From Xiphophorus maculatus (taxonomy: Eukaryota > Chordata > Actinopteri > Cyprinodontiformes > Poeciliidae): DNA of 64,000 nucleotides. The DNA lies in NCBI RefSeq assembly GCF_002775205.1, contig NC_036457.1, positions 11,694,996-11,758,995 of the forward strand. The letters run 5' to 3'. Position numbers and translations under genes: made by a program. Under the pieces are notes generated by a model. That model had not been told where the DNA came from and searched no databases. It was given only the letters and a program-made list of their open reading frames with translations. Positions within the stretch are counted from its first letter, which is position 1, and each line of letters opens with the position of its first letter. Shown piece after piece: positions 13,901 through 28,900 of this stretch.

Positions 13901-16900
13901 TTAAAAGCCAACATTCTAATTAATTTTCTCAAAAGATTTAAATGTTAATGTATTTCTATGAAATAATTCATAATAGTTTTAAATCAGTACTAACATATGT
14001 TAGTATCTTTCATTTTTATCTGCAATGTTGCATCTGGTGTCTCATCTTTCTAAAGCAATTCTGATTCTCCACTCTAACTCCAGACTATGGGAACTTGAAT
14101 TACAAATTAAATGAAAACTTCATCTGAAAAGAGAACTTTGAACCTATTAGCAGCAATCCAGTCCTTTCTTCTCCTAAACACATGTAAGATTGTTCTGACA
14201 CTGTCTGAAGTTTAGAAGTGGCTTAACACAAGCATTGCGACAGGTGAAGTCCTCAATGTGTCTGTGTGTGATGCTCTTAAAATGCTGACTTCAGCCTCAC
14301 TCCACAGCCCAAGCTCTGTGACTGGGTTACCTTTTCAGTCCTCTAAGGGCTACATTTTCCATGTTGCTAGTGTGCTGTTTTCTACCACATTTGTCCTTCC
14401 ACTCAACTTTCCATTAACATGATTGAGTACACACATTCACATGCCATCAGCTTAAGTGATCTTTCTCGAAAACTATATCAGTGACTTTGTGTAGGCCACA
14501 GCATTGACATAACATATTTTCTTAGTCTCATGTAATATTAACGTTTTCTGAGAAATTTAATGATAGGTTTTCATTCCCTGTTAATCATCATCACAAGTAA
14601 CTGAATTGAATACATCACCATCTATAATGAATCTATAAGCAATAGCTTTCACTTCTTGAATTAAATAATTGAAATAAATTCACTTTTCTATGATATTCAT
14701 CCAGCATGAACAGGGAGAACATGAAAAATCCATTCAGAAAGAGTCCAGGCCGGGATTTGAACCCAGGACCTTCCTGCTGCAAGGCCACACTGCTACCAAA
14801 TGTGCACCTTTGGAGCCCTTTTCTAAGCAAATGTAATAATGTGCACCTGTATTTGGTTGCTTAACAAGACAGTTTTGAGAAGTCCTTGTTACATGGAAAG
14901 GATGGTATAGGTATCTGTCATTTTCAAAGAGCCTACTAAGCCCTTCTTGTTTTAAATTTAAGACATACACAAGTAAAAGAAAATAATATGATGTCAGTTA
15001 CCTTTATAACCTAATTATAGATGTATGTTAGATAATGTAACAAGAACATTTTTATTTTATTTTCCTAAATAAAACACACAAATTCTGTTTCAAGAAGAAA
15101 AGTCTTTCAAGGGTTTACAGGGAAGGATGAATCTCTGGGTTTTGTAGTTTTGTCATAGCAGAAAAAAAGACTTCCTAACAAATCCCTTTGTTAGGAAGAA
15201 GTGCAACTAATGAATAAGTAAATAAATACAATGAAAAAACGCACAAATGACCTCACATGTAGCTAAATGTAATGACAAAAAAATGTGGCATTTATAGGAG
15301 TTTCAAAGACCTGAAACTGTGATTTCTTTAATTCATCATGACTGGAGAGAAACCCTGTAATAATCAAATAATTTATCTGTTCCTAACCAATTATTTTATG
15401 TGTCTTCACTGTGAAGTAAGAGAACATGCAGTTAAAAATAAAGCAGAAGTCCTGCCAGGTTATGCCTTCCTTGAACTGCCTTTCAAAACAATGAAATGAT
15501 GGTCGGGCAACAAAAGAGGAACTAAACTTTATCTTCTTTTAGATCATGTTTAGCTGAGTAGGTAAAAGGATCCAAAACAAGGATGATGAAGTCCTCAGTA
15601 ACTGTTCCCTCAAAGAGGAAGAAAACCGAATTTCCCTTTTCTTAGACGACCAAGACAATCAGTTTCAGCTTTGCTTCCTTATAAATGGAACAATAAACAA
15701 TTCCCCTTTCTGCTAAAACTAGGTTGTCCTACAGAAAAAAAAGTCAACACCTTTTCTTTCCTTATCAGTGAACAAAACATTAGCCATCTGATGTTTATCT
15801 GTAATGACACAACAGTGAGAAAATAAATAAGCACAAGAGCAGGATAAACAGATTAATTCCCCGTCGCCATATTTTCCAAGTACACTCCCGTGTTTTTTGG
15901 GTGTGAATGAGTGTGTTTTAAAAAACATACCATCTTCCTTCCCACACACACACACACACCTACATGTACACGCACACACACGGGGTGCTTCAGTCACAGC
16001 AGGCACCCTGCTAGGTTTCTGGCAAACACTCATAAATCTGTCATCAGGAATGAAGCCATAGCAAGAGCTGACCCTGTCTGGATAAACAGCAATACATAAC
16101 AAGGGCACCAGAGACACACACTCACTAACCTCTGCATCGGTGTGTGTGTTCTCCACTGTACTTAAATATAATGAGTGGATGCATGTATGGGTGTATGGAC
16201 TAAAATATCAGTAGGGGAAAGGCATTATTTTTGCAATGTGGCGTCATCACCAAGTTTAAGGTAAACGTGAACAATGAGAATCAAGATAAAGAGAGGAAGT
16301 TGTCTGCGATTCAGTAGAATCAGTCACCCAGTCAATAAATGTCGTAGCGGTCTTTAAACTTTATGGTATCGCAACACACCCCCTGCTGGGAAATAGTATG
16401 AATTGCATCCAATAATCCACTGGGGATCAAGCGTAACTATCAAGATGCTTCACACCTTATATGAGGGCTTTTTAATGTTTAGTGGGGCTGTTTGGATACA
16501 CAAGAGCCAGCAGTTTAAAATGGCTGCATATAGCAACATGATATTCATTTATGATGCACAGAAGCTGTCAAATTAAAATTAAACAAGCTAATTTAAACAG
16601 CAGCACTGCTTGGATGATGCACATAAAATTCAACATTTATAAGACAAGCATGTTTGGATCAAATTCACATGTTCAGGAATCAAACGTCATTATTTACACT
16701 CAATTTACCAAAAGGCCGTCATGATGCACCATTCATACAGTACAAAGCCCTTTTATTATTAAGCCAGAGAAAATACTCCCATCCCATACCATTTTCTGCG
16801 TTCTGGCTGAAACAAGGTTGCTACACTTTCCCTTTGTTTACAAGTAAGACAAATTTGACTGCTCAGAAATATTTAGAGGTAAAACGCTCTTACATTCACA

Positions 16901-19900
16901 GTGTGGAAACTTAAAATATGATCACTTTTATTAAGATGAAGCCCTTTTAAGACTCCTGTTCTTAAGCCGTGAGAAAGCTACTAAGCAGCTAAAAGCAGCA
17001 ACATTGATAGAAGTGTAAAAATCAGAAGCAGTAGGAACGTATTGTGCTTTCTTTCTTATAAATAAGTGGTTATCATATTAAATTTTTTTTGTTTTCATTT
17101 TTTTGTGTAAAATAGAGATAATGGGACAACATGGTTTTTTTAGTCAAGATTTTGTAGTTAGAAACTCATGCCTAATTACCACTTAGACTCTAAGGTGTAT
17201 AATTATAATATACAGGCTCCAAATGTGAGCTTTCCATCTTTCTCAAAAAGTGATTTACTGCAAGAAATGTAGCAAAATAAGGATTTAGCATTCCTGGTGA
17301 GAGTGGATAAATAAGACAGATAAGCAGAAGGTAAAAGTGTGTAAAAGTGAATAAATAGGGAGTTTTCAGTTAGCTCAGAATCCAGAGTAATCTGCAGAAA
17401 TAACTTAAACATAACAAGCAGTACAGTTTGTAGATGTACGCACAGAGCGATATATTAATGAGGAAAAAATAGCAACCAATTGAAGTCTCATGAACAAACA
17501 AAAATACTCCCTCACACACACAGAAGAGCTAAATAGGAACTTGAAGCTGTAGTCTAGCAGCAGTTTGTTTTAGGCAACTTTTAAACAGCATGCCAGAGCT
17601 CCCACAAGTTAGCTGGGGGCGACACACAGGGTTACAGGGCTGAATGCAGCACAACACCGCCCTCTACAGGACAACATAAGAACTACAGTGAGATAAAGTT
17701 AATTTAGGAGATTGAATATTCAAACGTAAAACACCACCACTGTTTTTGTCATTTGTTTCAGATTTTCATGAATAAATATTCAAGCTACAGTAGATTGAAT
17801 TTGGAAGTTCAGAGAAAGCTTTTATCCAAAGTTCTCACAAGAAAAAACCAGATCTGTCTTTGGTTTGGTACAGAGGGAATGAGTATGGATGTGCAATTCA
17901 ATTTAGACATCATATGAGTTTCAGATGCTTTGAAGCAGAGATATTCATTTTCTAAAAGAAAATTTAGGGAAAAAAATTCATATGGGCAGCTTATACCACA
18001 AAGACAACCAGAAATCTGTTACGACCAGAACAATAAAATCTCTTTTATATGTGTCTTATCAACCCAATGTTGCTGCAGAAATTAATTAAATAATATTTGA
18101 TTCACAGGTATTTAAAATAAAACAGATGCTTTTTCCTTATGTTGCTAGTGCTGTTGTTCCTTATTTCCTTATTATTTTTGTTTCTATAGCAAAAATAATA
18201 AAAAATAGGTAAAGCAAGCAACCCAAATATTATTTTAAAAACTGATGTCTTTGCTTCATCAGAAATCTAAAAATGTATTATATTGTTAAGAGAGTCCAAA
18301 ACTAATACTGAGTCTATGAAAATTTAAATATTTACTTCACGCTTGAAAGGGAGTATCTTGCATGAATTGAATCTGGTCAGATTGCTCTGAATGAGAGCTT
18401 GATGAGAAAATAGCCAAAAAAAAAAGAAAATTGCGCTTATGATGAGTAATTCAGAAAGTGTTAAAACATTTTTGTCTCTCACCTGGTGCACAGTACATAT
18501 TGGCCATTGCCTCCTTGTCACAGGATTCCTCCACATCACACCAACTACAAAAATAGGTGAGCTGCACATGCCCTAAGGAGAGAAGAAAAGAAAACACTCA
18601 ACTTTCCAAACTACTCACAGGCCTCTGAAGAGCTCCCTTCCTCCTTTCCTTTCTACCCCTCTACAGTCCTCTGTGAGCTTTTCAAGCAAACAGCCCTGGC
18701 GATTACTCCTGTTTAGCGGCTACCCGTTAACGCTATCATTAGAACTAATGGTGTCATTAGGTAGCCGTAGCCATTAGCCTAGGCTAGCCAGACTGATGCA
18801 CCACACTAGGCCGCTGATGGGCCCTTTAGAACAATAATTACCACCAGGGAGACGAAAACAGCCACTCAGCTAATTAGACGCTTGTTGATAACGAGGTGGA
18901 GAGAGATGATTGTAGGACGACAAAAGAAGTTGTTGGGGGAAATTTTAACATCAGGCTAAAACAAGCCAGAGGAGCCTTCAGTCTAATAAACCAGTTTGTG
19001 ATTAAGCAATAAAACGTCATCACTGGTTAACAAAATGGTAAGAAGTCACTTCGAAGGTGAGAAGAAAGACTCACAGCTGCTGAATTTTCTTTTTCTTGCA
19101 ATAAAAAGGCAATATATACTGCTTTGCAAACTTATTCACACCACTGAAATGTTTTCAGATTTTCACATTTCTCCACCACAAACTTAGTTTACTTTATTTG
19201 TAGTTTAAGACAAAGTATTGCACAATAAAAAAAATTTACAAATGGAAATCTGAAGCACCACAGATTTCTCACAGTGATCTCACTGATCACTGCTTAATCC
19301 ATTATCTGGGAACAGAAAAAGGACCACAAGAAGTTCCCCTTTGCAGTTTGAAACAGGCCATGTGAACACACAATCCATCCACCTATTAAACATGGTAATC
19401 ATCCTGCTTTGGGTTGCTTCTATTTGGGCGGTATGGCAAAACTAATCGTAGTACAACTCAGGATCTGTGGCAAAACTTGAAAATCTGCTGGAATTGTAGG
19501 ACTAAAGAGTTGACGCAGTAATTGGACTACCGTGTATCGACTTAGGAGAAGCACAATCCAAATGCACTACACAGTTTTCACATTTTATTTTATAAAAACT
19601 TGCAAATATTTATGTATCTTTTGGAGATGAGGATGGAATTTCCCTAAACTACCCTTTCTCAGGGTTTGAGCTGGTTCTCACATAGATACTGTTCATCAAA
19701 TGGGCCAATGGAGACTCTACCTCCTGCAGCAACTCAAGAAATACAGCCTTGCTCAGACGCTGTTCATATTCTGTCTGATCCATGCACAACAATCATTTGT
19801 GAATGAGCCAAACCACACAACAAGGACAGAATCAAAATGCAATGAACAATTAGGTTTGCAGAGAGGATCATTACGCTTGGCTTACTTCCCTCCGTCTAAG

Positions 19901-22900
19901 AACTGTATGGGGTCCAAGTCAGGACAAGGATAGCTAACATTTTTGCATTCTCACACATCCTGGACACAGCACAAACTGATCAAATTATTAGCTTCAGATA
20001 GGCACTACAGACCAATATTTGCAAAAAATAAGCCACCACAGAAAGTTTCTCAACACAGACTGTTTCTCTGATGAAAACAATGGACACCATACAGCCTCAT
20101 TAGTCAGCTATTCTGATGTGAAACTAAATAAGCATTCACATTCTACCACAACCAGCCATACAATTCTAGCCAATCAAGATCATTTCCCTACTACTTCATA
20201 AGTACTGCTTTGTGTTTATCTATGATATAGATAGATCAACTTAAATGACTCAATCAAGTCATTTAAGTTTGTGGCTGTAAATAGACAAAATGTGAATATT
20301 TCTGCAATGCACAGGTGTTCCGTAACTTGCCAGGATCCTTCTATCTAATATCTGTAACAGAATACAGATATTAGATATACTTTAAAATTTTCTGCACATT
20401 GTCAGTTAATCAAGTAATCTCAAGTTACACTGATAAATAAAACAGTAAGCACAAATAAAAAAGGAAGCTTGAAAAGTCAATGAATCAATAACCAATATAT
20501 CTAACCTTGATGGTCAAGCAGGATGTTATTGGGATTCAAGTCCCGGCAGATGATGCCCTCTTGATGCAGACAGTCCAAGGCCGTAACAATTTCTACTGTC
20601 CAACATCGCACAAACTCCTCTGGGATATGAGCTTGGGTGGCAGCCAACGACAGCTCGTCTAACTCTGCAAACAGCCGTGACACTTCTTTATCAAAGTCGC
20701 TGCCACCTGTGGCTTTATTGACTCCTGATGATTCACCATCAAGATCTAATAAACTCTCAACGACTGTGCAAGCTTGAGTACCGTTCATAGCTGAGATAGA
20801 GGTTGTGGTGGTGTCACTGAGGCCTGGAGCAAAGTCTGTGTTTCCTGTTATACAAGGTTGAGGTTTCTCACTTAAAACCCCTGTTTCTAGGTGGTGATCA
20901 CTGCTTTGACTGTCATCTTGATCAAAGACTTTGTCACATATCTCAAGTCCAAATGCCAGGCTATCGTCCCATAGAGAAGTACATGCAAGACTATTGTCAC
21001 AAGTTGCAGAGGCTGTAGAGAAAGATGAAAGTTCTTGTTCTAGGTGCTGCTCCTCCAGGTCCTCATGCTGGCTATGTAGCTGTAAGACATCAGGCTGAAT
21101 GCACTTTTGAGAAGTGGCTGCAACTTCAAGGCCCAAACACACCCCTGAAGGTTCTGATTCCTCCTGTGTAAAGTCTGCAGTCCCACTTATTACAGGAAGA
21201 TTGACCAATAAGTCTGGTGGATGACCCTCATCTTCGACTACTGCCTCTTTAAATGAGATGACAGGCACTGACTCATTAGACCCCTTATCGCTACTGTCCA
21301 ACCCCCACAACTCCAAGCATGGGCTCTTTACTTCCTGAGCCAGCTTTGGTAGCTCCTCGGTGACATCTGAACCTAGGTCAGACGTAGAAAACTGAGGGGG
21401 CTGCTTCTGAGAATGCCAGTGCTCTCCCAAATCGAGGCCAGTGACCTCGCTAGCGCTGTCTTTGCTGTCAATGCGGAAAAATTCCATTGGGGTGTGTTTG
21501 GACTGATCCAAAGAGAGAGGTTCTGTGGGGGATCGTACAGGACTGAAAACTTCACTGTGATCATGTCCTTCACTGCGGGTCTGGTCTGTTTCAACTGTTT
21601 GGCCGCTCTTATCAGAAAACTCACTGAAGAAGCCGAGTTCCTGAGAGCCTCCTGGGGAAGAAAGGCTGTCATTGCTGAGAAGCGAACGGCTGTATGAAGA
21701 CGCTGTTGCGGTTGCATTAGGCACCTCCAAAGACAGCATTTCCTGTTCGCTCCTCTCATCGACCTCCTCTTCTAGTGCATCTGGTTCCACTTTTTCTTGT
21801 TCGTACTCATTGCAAAGAGTCAAATAGCTGTTTGTGCACTCCTCCTCAGAAGTCGCACCAGAGTCAGTCTGAGCTCCAATTTGGTCCCGGAGCCCTGCAG
21901 GGACGGCACTTTTAACAGGAGACATGAACGGGATTTCCCCTTCTTTCTGAAGGCCTAAAGCAATATCTGAACCAGCATACGGCTCTGAATCACAGCTGGC
22001 AAAACCTGCATCCATCTGTGGTATTATGTGGTGAGGAGAATGTACTGCCATTGTATGGCTCTTCTGGATGAAAGGAATGTCAAAGCTCTCCTCTGGGCTG
22101 GAATTACGAAGGTACTTTCCGATGTGAGACCACAGCTTCCCACCTGAAGAAAAAAGAAGAAGACAGTTAAAATTAAAGAAACAAGGACTACACAAGAGGG
22201 AAGAAGAACGAAGACGACAGGGTTTGGTCTCCACTAAATCAAAACGTCCAAGAAAATGTTTAATTAAGTCCATTTTTTTTTCTTTCTCTGAAAAGCTCAA
22301 ATCCTTATATACATTCTTATATGCATTATATGCATAAATCCCAGTGGAACTGCTTATTTGCAATAATAGTTTTGAAGGTATTATTTTGTGAATTTTTAAA
22401 CACAAAAAAAGCTCAGTTTTCACATCTCCAGTTGTTTTCGAAGTAAAGAAGTTTACTAATGTGTTGTTTAACTGGTTTCAAAACGTGAGAATCCTTTATG
22501 AAATACTGAAAGAAAGATGGCTATTTGGTCAGACTGACACTTTTCAACATTACCTAAATTTCTGTAAAACAGAAAATTTGAAGACTAAACAGAAGTTCAC
22601 ATCTTAAATATTTACAAAATTCATAAAATTCCCAGGGATTTCAAAAATCCTATTCATTTCTTGATTCAACTTTCCAGAGTTATTGGTCCTTCTGACATTA
22701 ATCTATTACAAATCAGAAAAAACGGAAGAAAAAGAAAGAACCTAAGGAAGGGAATATTAAACATTTTTACAATATAATACATTAATTCCTAAAAGGTGAT
22801 GGAAATTCACTGTCTGAGAATCATTGGTTCAAGGTAAACAAATTCTTTGCTCTGAAATTTTGATTATTATCCCTAACAAAGCTTCACTATGCCTCCTATT

Positions 22901-25900
22901 TAAGAGTTGGCAATGGAAGCACCAAGCAGTTTTGAGAGATAAACTACACGGGTCCTTCCATAAAGTATCTGTGGTGGGTGTGTGTAAAATGACAGACACA
23001 ACTTTTAGGGGGTTGGAATTAGCATCTGTTGTGCGTGGATGAAAAAAAACATGGACTTCACAGTCATGATGATAATGTCAGGGCAGTTCAATGCTTTCAG
23101 AAGTAAACCCATCCACATGTTGTCGGGTCTAATGTCACTTAGGTCATTGCCTGTATCTTCTGATTTGGCACGTCAGGATCTTGAAATGGAAAAGAATACT
23201 GAATAACAAAACTGGAAGCCAACTTTGCATTAGGGTTAGTATTTACTACTAATGTTAGCAAAATGTAATAATGGAGTACACCAGGTTAAAAGGGTTATGA
23301 GGGTGTTAAAAGATTTGACTGTATTTCCCTGTATTCACACAGCGTACATCCACATCCTAGAGTAAGTAGCTTGTAAGGAGGCCCAGGTGTTGCAATAGAT
23401 AATGAAGCATGGCACCACCTGGTATTCAGAATAATGACCTGTGACACACACCCATCTCAATAAAACATCTGTCTGAAACAAGGGCACAGAGAGGGTAGGA
23501 GATCTGATGAGCAAGGGAAAAAAACAAGAAGCTGAGAAGATTAAGGCTATATGTACGGTTATGTCTCACCCTCAGCGTAGTGAAGCAGAAGGAAAACAGT
23601 GTCTTCAGAGATGATGAACTTTCTCAACTGCACCATGTGGGGCACGGAAAGAGGCATAATAGTCTTCTTAGCCAGCCCACAGTCACTGCTTTTCCTCAGT
23701 CCCTACAACAGAACATATGTTGCACAACAAGATCAGACAAGGAACGGAAGGATTTCATTTGCTGTTGGGTGTTAGTGAAAAATGAGAAACTGGCTAAGGA
23801 GAAACCTTCCATTAACAAAGTATCGTCTGCGCCCCAGGGCAACCCAAAGTCGTTGGATTCATCAAGCTACATGTGGCATCTGATTTAAAAGAGCACCACA
23901 CATTAAGTTGACTCTGTGAGAAAATGTGTGGTTTTCGCCTGTATGTGTGTGCGTGTGTAGTCATTTGTGCATTAGCATCTGGCATATGTCTCACACCTGA
24001 AAGCAGAGGAGCTGACAGAGACAGGCCCATTAGAATCAATTACACCGGTCACACACAGGGGCTTCTGGCACACTTCACACTCGTAGCCAGAACAACGAGA
24101 ATGCAGCAAAACATTCACAAACACCCACTAGCACAGGAATGATACTAACTTTGAGGATGAATGTCTCCTGTGTCCTCTTGTCAATGACCAGAAGAACCTG
24201 CAGCGAAAAAGCAGGTTTACTTACTACTTGAAAACAAATCAAATTTAAAAAAAAAACTTAGACTGAAAATCACTTTAGTTACATTCCTGTTTTAAAATGA
24301 CAGGAATGTGCAAAGACAAACAAGGGTTATAAAAACATCAACTACTGTGTTGCTTATTGTTATCAATATGCTGAGAAGTGTATTTTATGATGATAACAAA
24401 AAGGTTTCAAAGGTCTTAAATTGATGATATTTGCAAACTAAAAAAACTGACCGTGGTTCCCACTACTGGCCCTATGAGAGCAATGACTGAATCAGTGACC
24501 ATGTGAGCTGTGCATACTTTATTTTGAGAGCTGTGTTTATGTTTACAGGGCTCTGGTTGCATACAGTCATTGTTGAAGTGCCAAAAAGTTTGTGGTGCAT
24601 TTGTACAATTTAATCGACACTTACTTTTATTCCAAAAAATAATAAATCTCACCAATCAGTATTTCATACCAATTTTCCTTGTCAAACTCCCACAAACAAT
24701 ACTTGTAAGCTTATTTTCAAAGATTTTAGCTCATTTATGAAGGACCCTTATTATTTTTGGCAGATTTTTTAACGGGTGCCAGGCTTTAAATATGGAACTT
24801 GAAAAATTACTGGTTGGATAAAAACAGATGGTTAGATGGTGAAATGATCAAACAAATGTATGAATTTATGTATCTATCAATGTATGCATGAATGTGTAAA
24901 TATGTACAACCTTTAGACAAAAAACATGAATAAATATACTTTTCTACATATGGAAAGTACTGAAAATGTTGTCACTATATCATCAAGAAATTTACGCATT
25001 CTCATAAAAAGTCTAATCATTTATCATTTTCCTTCGTTTCAATTCTAAACATTTTTCTAAAAACATCTTCATTTTCTCACTCCATGATCCCTGATTTCCT
25101 ACCTAACATCTCCATTGCTGCTCTTGTCTCCCACCATCTCAGGGGAGAGCTTGAGCATATGTGTATGACCCGGTGTGTGTGTCGTTCTCGCCAGACGACC
25201 CTGACTGGGACCAAACAGGTGCGGGCTAAATGGATATGAATGGAGCTGTGAGTAAACAGAGTGGCAGTGCTAGCCAGGGTGCTAATATAATTAAGAAATA
25301 AACATCAGGGAAGAGAGGGGGGAGATGGAGAGGAAGGGTGAGAGAGGGGCAGTAGGGTGAGGAGCTCCCGCCATCTGTCCCCTCTGTCCTCATTTAAAAT
25401 AAAAACAGAGGACGTAGAAGGAGGAGGAGACCAGGTCTATAATGCGTAAATTGTTTTTGCATTGCACTTGAGCAAGTTTCTGAAATACTGTGCAATATAA
25501 CACGTGTTGGTGCAGTGTCAATGTTTTCCTTCGGGTTCTGTGTGTGTGTGTGTGCGTGTGTGTACACAGGCTGAGAATCATCGATTCAATGTTGTGTGTC
25601 ATTCTCCGAGCTCCGTGCCAAGTCATTTCATGGCTGAGTGGTGAAGTTGCTTCGCCGGCAGCTGTTTGAGAGGACCAACTACCCAAACTGACCTTGTGGT
25701 AGTCATAACTGACGCTAAACATACACACACTCAGCCCTTGCCATACATCTAGTAAATCTATTACATTTTACTGCCTCAGATAAAAGAGATGGGAGAATAT
25801 GGGGTAGGACACAAGGAGGAGAAGTCTGAAGATGGATACCATCCGCATTCTTGGTCAGGGGTTATGATGAAACAAATGACCGCTAGCGTGACCTGACTGT

Positions 25901-28900
25901 TGTCATTTTAAAACAAATCTAACCTTAAATCATGCTGCGTTCAAAGACAGATTTATTTCCTAAGCAAATAAACTTGACCTTATAAAAGACATATGAGGCT
26001 CACTTCATGATTACATTTTGGAATTAAAGAACATCAAAACAAATCGAAATGAGTTTATGCAGGTTACAGATCTTGTAAGCTTACCTTGTTAATGACCCCT
26101 ATCACCCTGTAAGCTATCAGCTCATCAGATGGACTCTGCTGCCCCCCTCTGCTTGAAGAAGAACAGCACTGAGCTCCAAAGGCCTTGGCAAACAAAAAAC
26201 AGAAACATTTTAGTTATAACATTTAAATTCTAACTAATGAAAAGAAATGGGATATAAATTATATGTTTAACAGCATTCATTAAAAAAAAAAAAAAAAAAA
26301 CTCCTGTATGAACCAAGCAGAGAAGTGACCACTCACCACAGTCTGTGTTGATCCCTGACCCATATTGCTTCTCAGATGCAGACCTGAAATCTGCTCTGCA
26401 CGCATCAGATACTCAGCAGTCTTCTTCTTCACCGCCTCTCGTCGTGAGGCACTTGGTTCACCTGAAAAGAGGTAATTGAAAATTTTTCAATTAGTGGGAT
26501 TTTTATGGCAAAGACAAAGTCAGTGGAAAAAAAACCTTTACTCTGAGGTAGTGCACCTTATTTTGTGTTTACACCAAAGAGAGAGACATTTAAAAGCAAA
26601 TGTCAAAAGAAACTGAGCAACTTTTAGAAACCCTCTAGAAGAACAGCAAAGGACCACATTAAAATTTGAATTGAATACCTGGCACATTAAAGGTCATTAC
26701 TGAAACTGTTCCAACTCTCAAGTCTACTTCCTGTAGATTAATGTTTCTGAAGTCTCTGACCTTGTACTCCTTGAAGCAGCAAGTCAACCCCACTGCGGTA
26801 GTATAAAAATGCTGCCTGGTAGTCCTGCTCAGTTTCCTTTTGTACAGCAAAACCGATCAGTTCACTGGCTTTGTCGAGGTAGTCCGACTTTACGTCCGTA
26901 GTGTTGACGCCGCTGGTTTTCCTTAGACTGCGGGAGAAGAGTGGTGTTCGATTTGGCCAGCTGACCTCTGGGTTAGGGGCTGAAGAGGCGGGGACGGGGG
27001 CAGGGGACAGGGTACGGCGTTCAAGCAGCGAGGGCAAACGAGGACTGCAGCTACTGCTGATGTTGGTGGCTTCCCCCTGTGGCTGGTTTGGGGAGGTGCT
27101 ACCTGAGGCCATGCCATCATCCAACTCAGCCAAAGAGTCTGTATCCACTGCCAGAGAGGTCAGGTCGCTGTCACTAGAAGGGCCTGATAGACAAGATACA
27201 AAATAGATTAGTAAAACAATGTTTAACAAATAATAGGACATTTTTCCAAAAAATGTACTGAATTTACCTCCATACTCAGATGTGACAGTCAACTCCTCTG
27301 CACCACTGATGTCTCTTTGTACTGAAAAAAGCATGACTCATAAGATTTTATACAACAGAAAGAGAAACATTTTGGAAAAGTTTTATGTGTACGCCTACCA
27401 TCAGAACTACAGTCTGATAAACTATCAGCCAGGAAGTCAGAAAAAGGCTCAGCTGGTCCAATGAGATCTGAGCCGTCGTGGATCTCCCCACCCTAGGAAA
27501 AAACAAATTGCAAATGATTAAATAAAGCTCAACTATTTGGTCTAATACTTACTTCTGCATAAACTGTCAAATACCTTGAAGAAATCTTGAATGTGTTGAC
27601 TACTGTATAGAGCAGGAATGTTTGCAGAAAACTGCAGGAGATCCTCAGAGCACTGTCTTCTTTCCTCAATCACTGACTCATCGAATCGACCTTAATATGC
27701 ACAAAAACACTTAAAAAAACTGTTTTCTGACATTATGCATTAACTTGTATTTACAACATTACAGCTTTTTCACATGTACAATCACAAACAAAAGTGCATT
27801 TGATTGAAATTTTACACAATACAAAGATAAAGTAGTTCACATATGGTGAAAGGAAAGAAATCCACGGTTTTTAAAATATTTAACAAATACAATTCTGAAA
27901 AGTGTACTGTCCATTTACATTTAGCCCCTTTTTCTTTAGTCCCTCAAAATAAATTACAGCAACAACAAACTATGAAACAGAATTGTTTAATTTCCTTTTC
28001 ATAGACAACTAAAGGCCATTAATAAGAGAAAAAAGGCATTCAAGTGTATATTCAAGGCATTCCAGATAATTCGTCGTGTTTTCAAAAATACTCAATTTTA
28101 ATCGTGTCGTTTATGATAGTTTTATAATTACAAGTCAACATCTGATGTAAATGGGTAAAAATGGTTAGTATCTTACCGAATACTTTGGCTTTCGCAAAGG
28201 GAGGAAATAGCTCAGAATGGCTACATACATTCTTGTACAGCTGCCAGAGATTCTGATGTAGCTTCCGGAAATCACTGTATCTCTTCCATACTATTATCTG
28301 TGGCAAGAGAAACAGAGAGCATTGCTGGAGACGGAGAGGAAGCCTACTAAAGAGAACCGGTCAATATTATTATGTTTAAAAGTAACAGTTTATTGATTAC
28401 ATAAAAGTCGTGCATGAATGCAATTTGATCATGTCTGAATTGTTCAAATACAAATTATGAGTTGCTAACATCGATTTTGTACATACGTTTGCCATTTCGT
28501 AAAGAATTTAAGCAACCACTCAAAGCACATTAGCAAATCTGGCTTATCTTACAACTTAAATGTCTTTATTCATTTGTATTTTTTTCTAAATAAACCTTCA
28601 AATTCAAGCTACATCACCAGATAAAGAAGTTCCATACAACAAAACACAGTAATCTTATGTTGAGGTGAAATCTTGGCTTTCAAAAATCTCACACTTTAAG
28701 TTGGTTCAAAGGGAAACTAAGCAGGTCACCAGTGCTGACCTGAAGGACTACTCAGTTATTGAGGAATGTAGTGCTTCGAGGCAAAACTTAGTCTCAGAGA
28801 AACAGATGTAATTGACATCATGCTTGCTGAATTAGCTCTGGGCCCAGACAACGCTGAATTCCTCTCTGTTTTAAATGGATGCTTGTGCTTTTAATGCACA

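Noticed and set aside
15719-16156. 145-residue minus-strand open frame in rps6kc1 intron 13
   Set aside because: Driven by the AC microsatellite (Cys/Val-rich stretch); no similarity and out of context with the gene's exons.
22144-22423. N-terminal part of the 640-residue minus-strand open frame (20501-22423)
   Set aside because: It reads through the intron upstream of rps6kc1 exon 12. The acceptor at 22143/22144 and the match to the human junction show that the exon starts at 22143.
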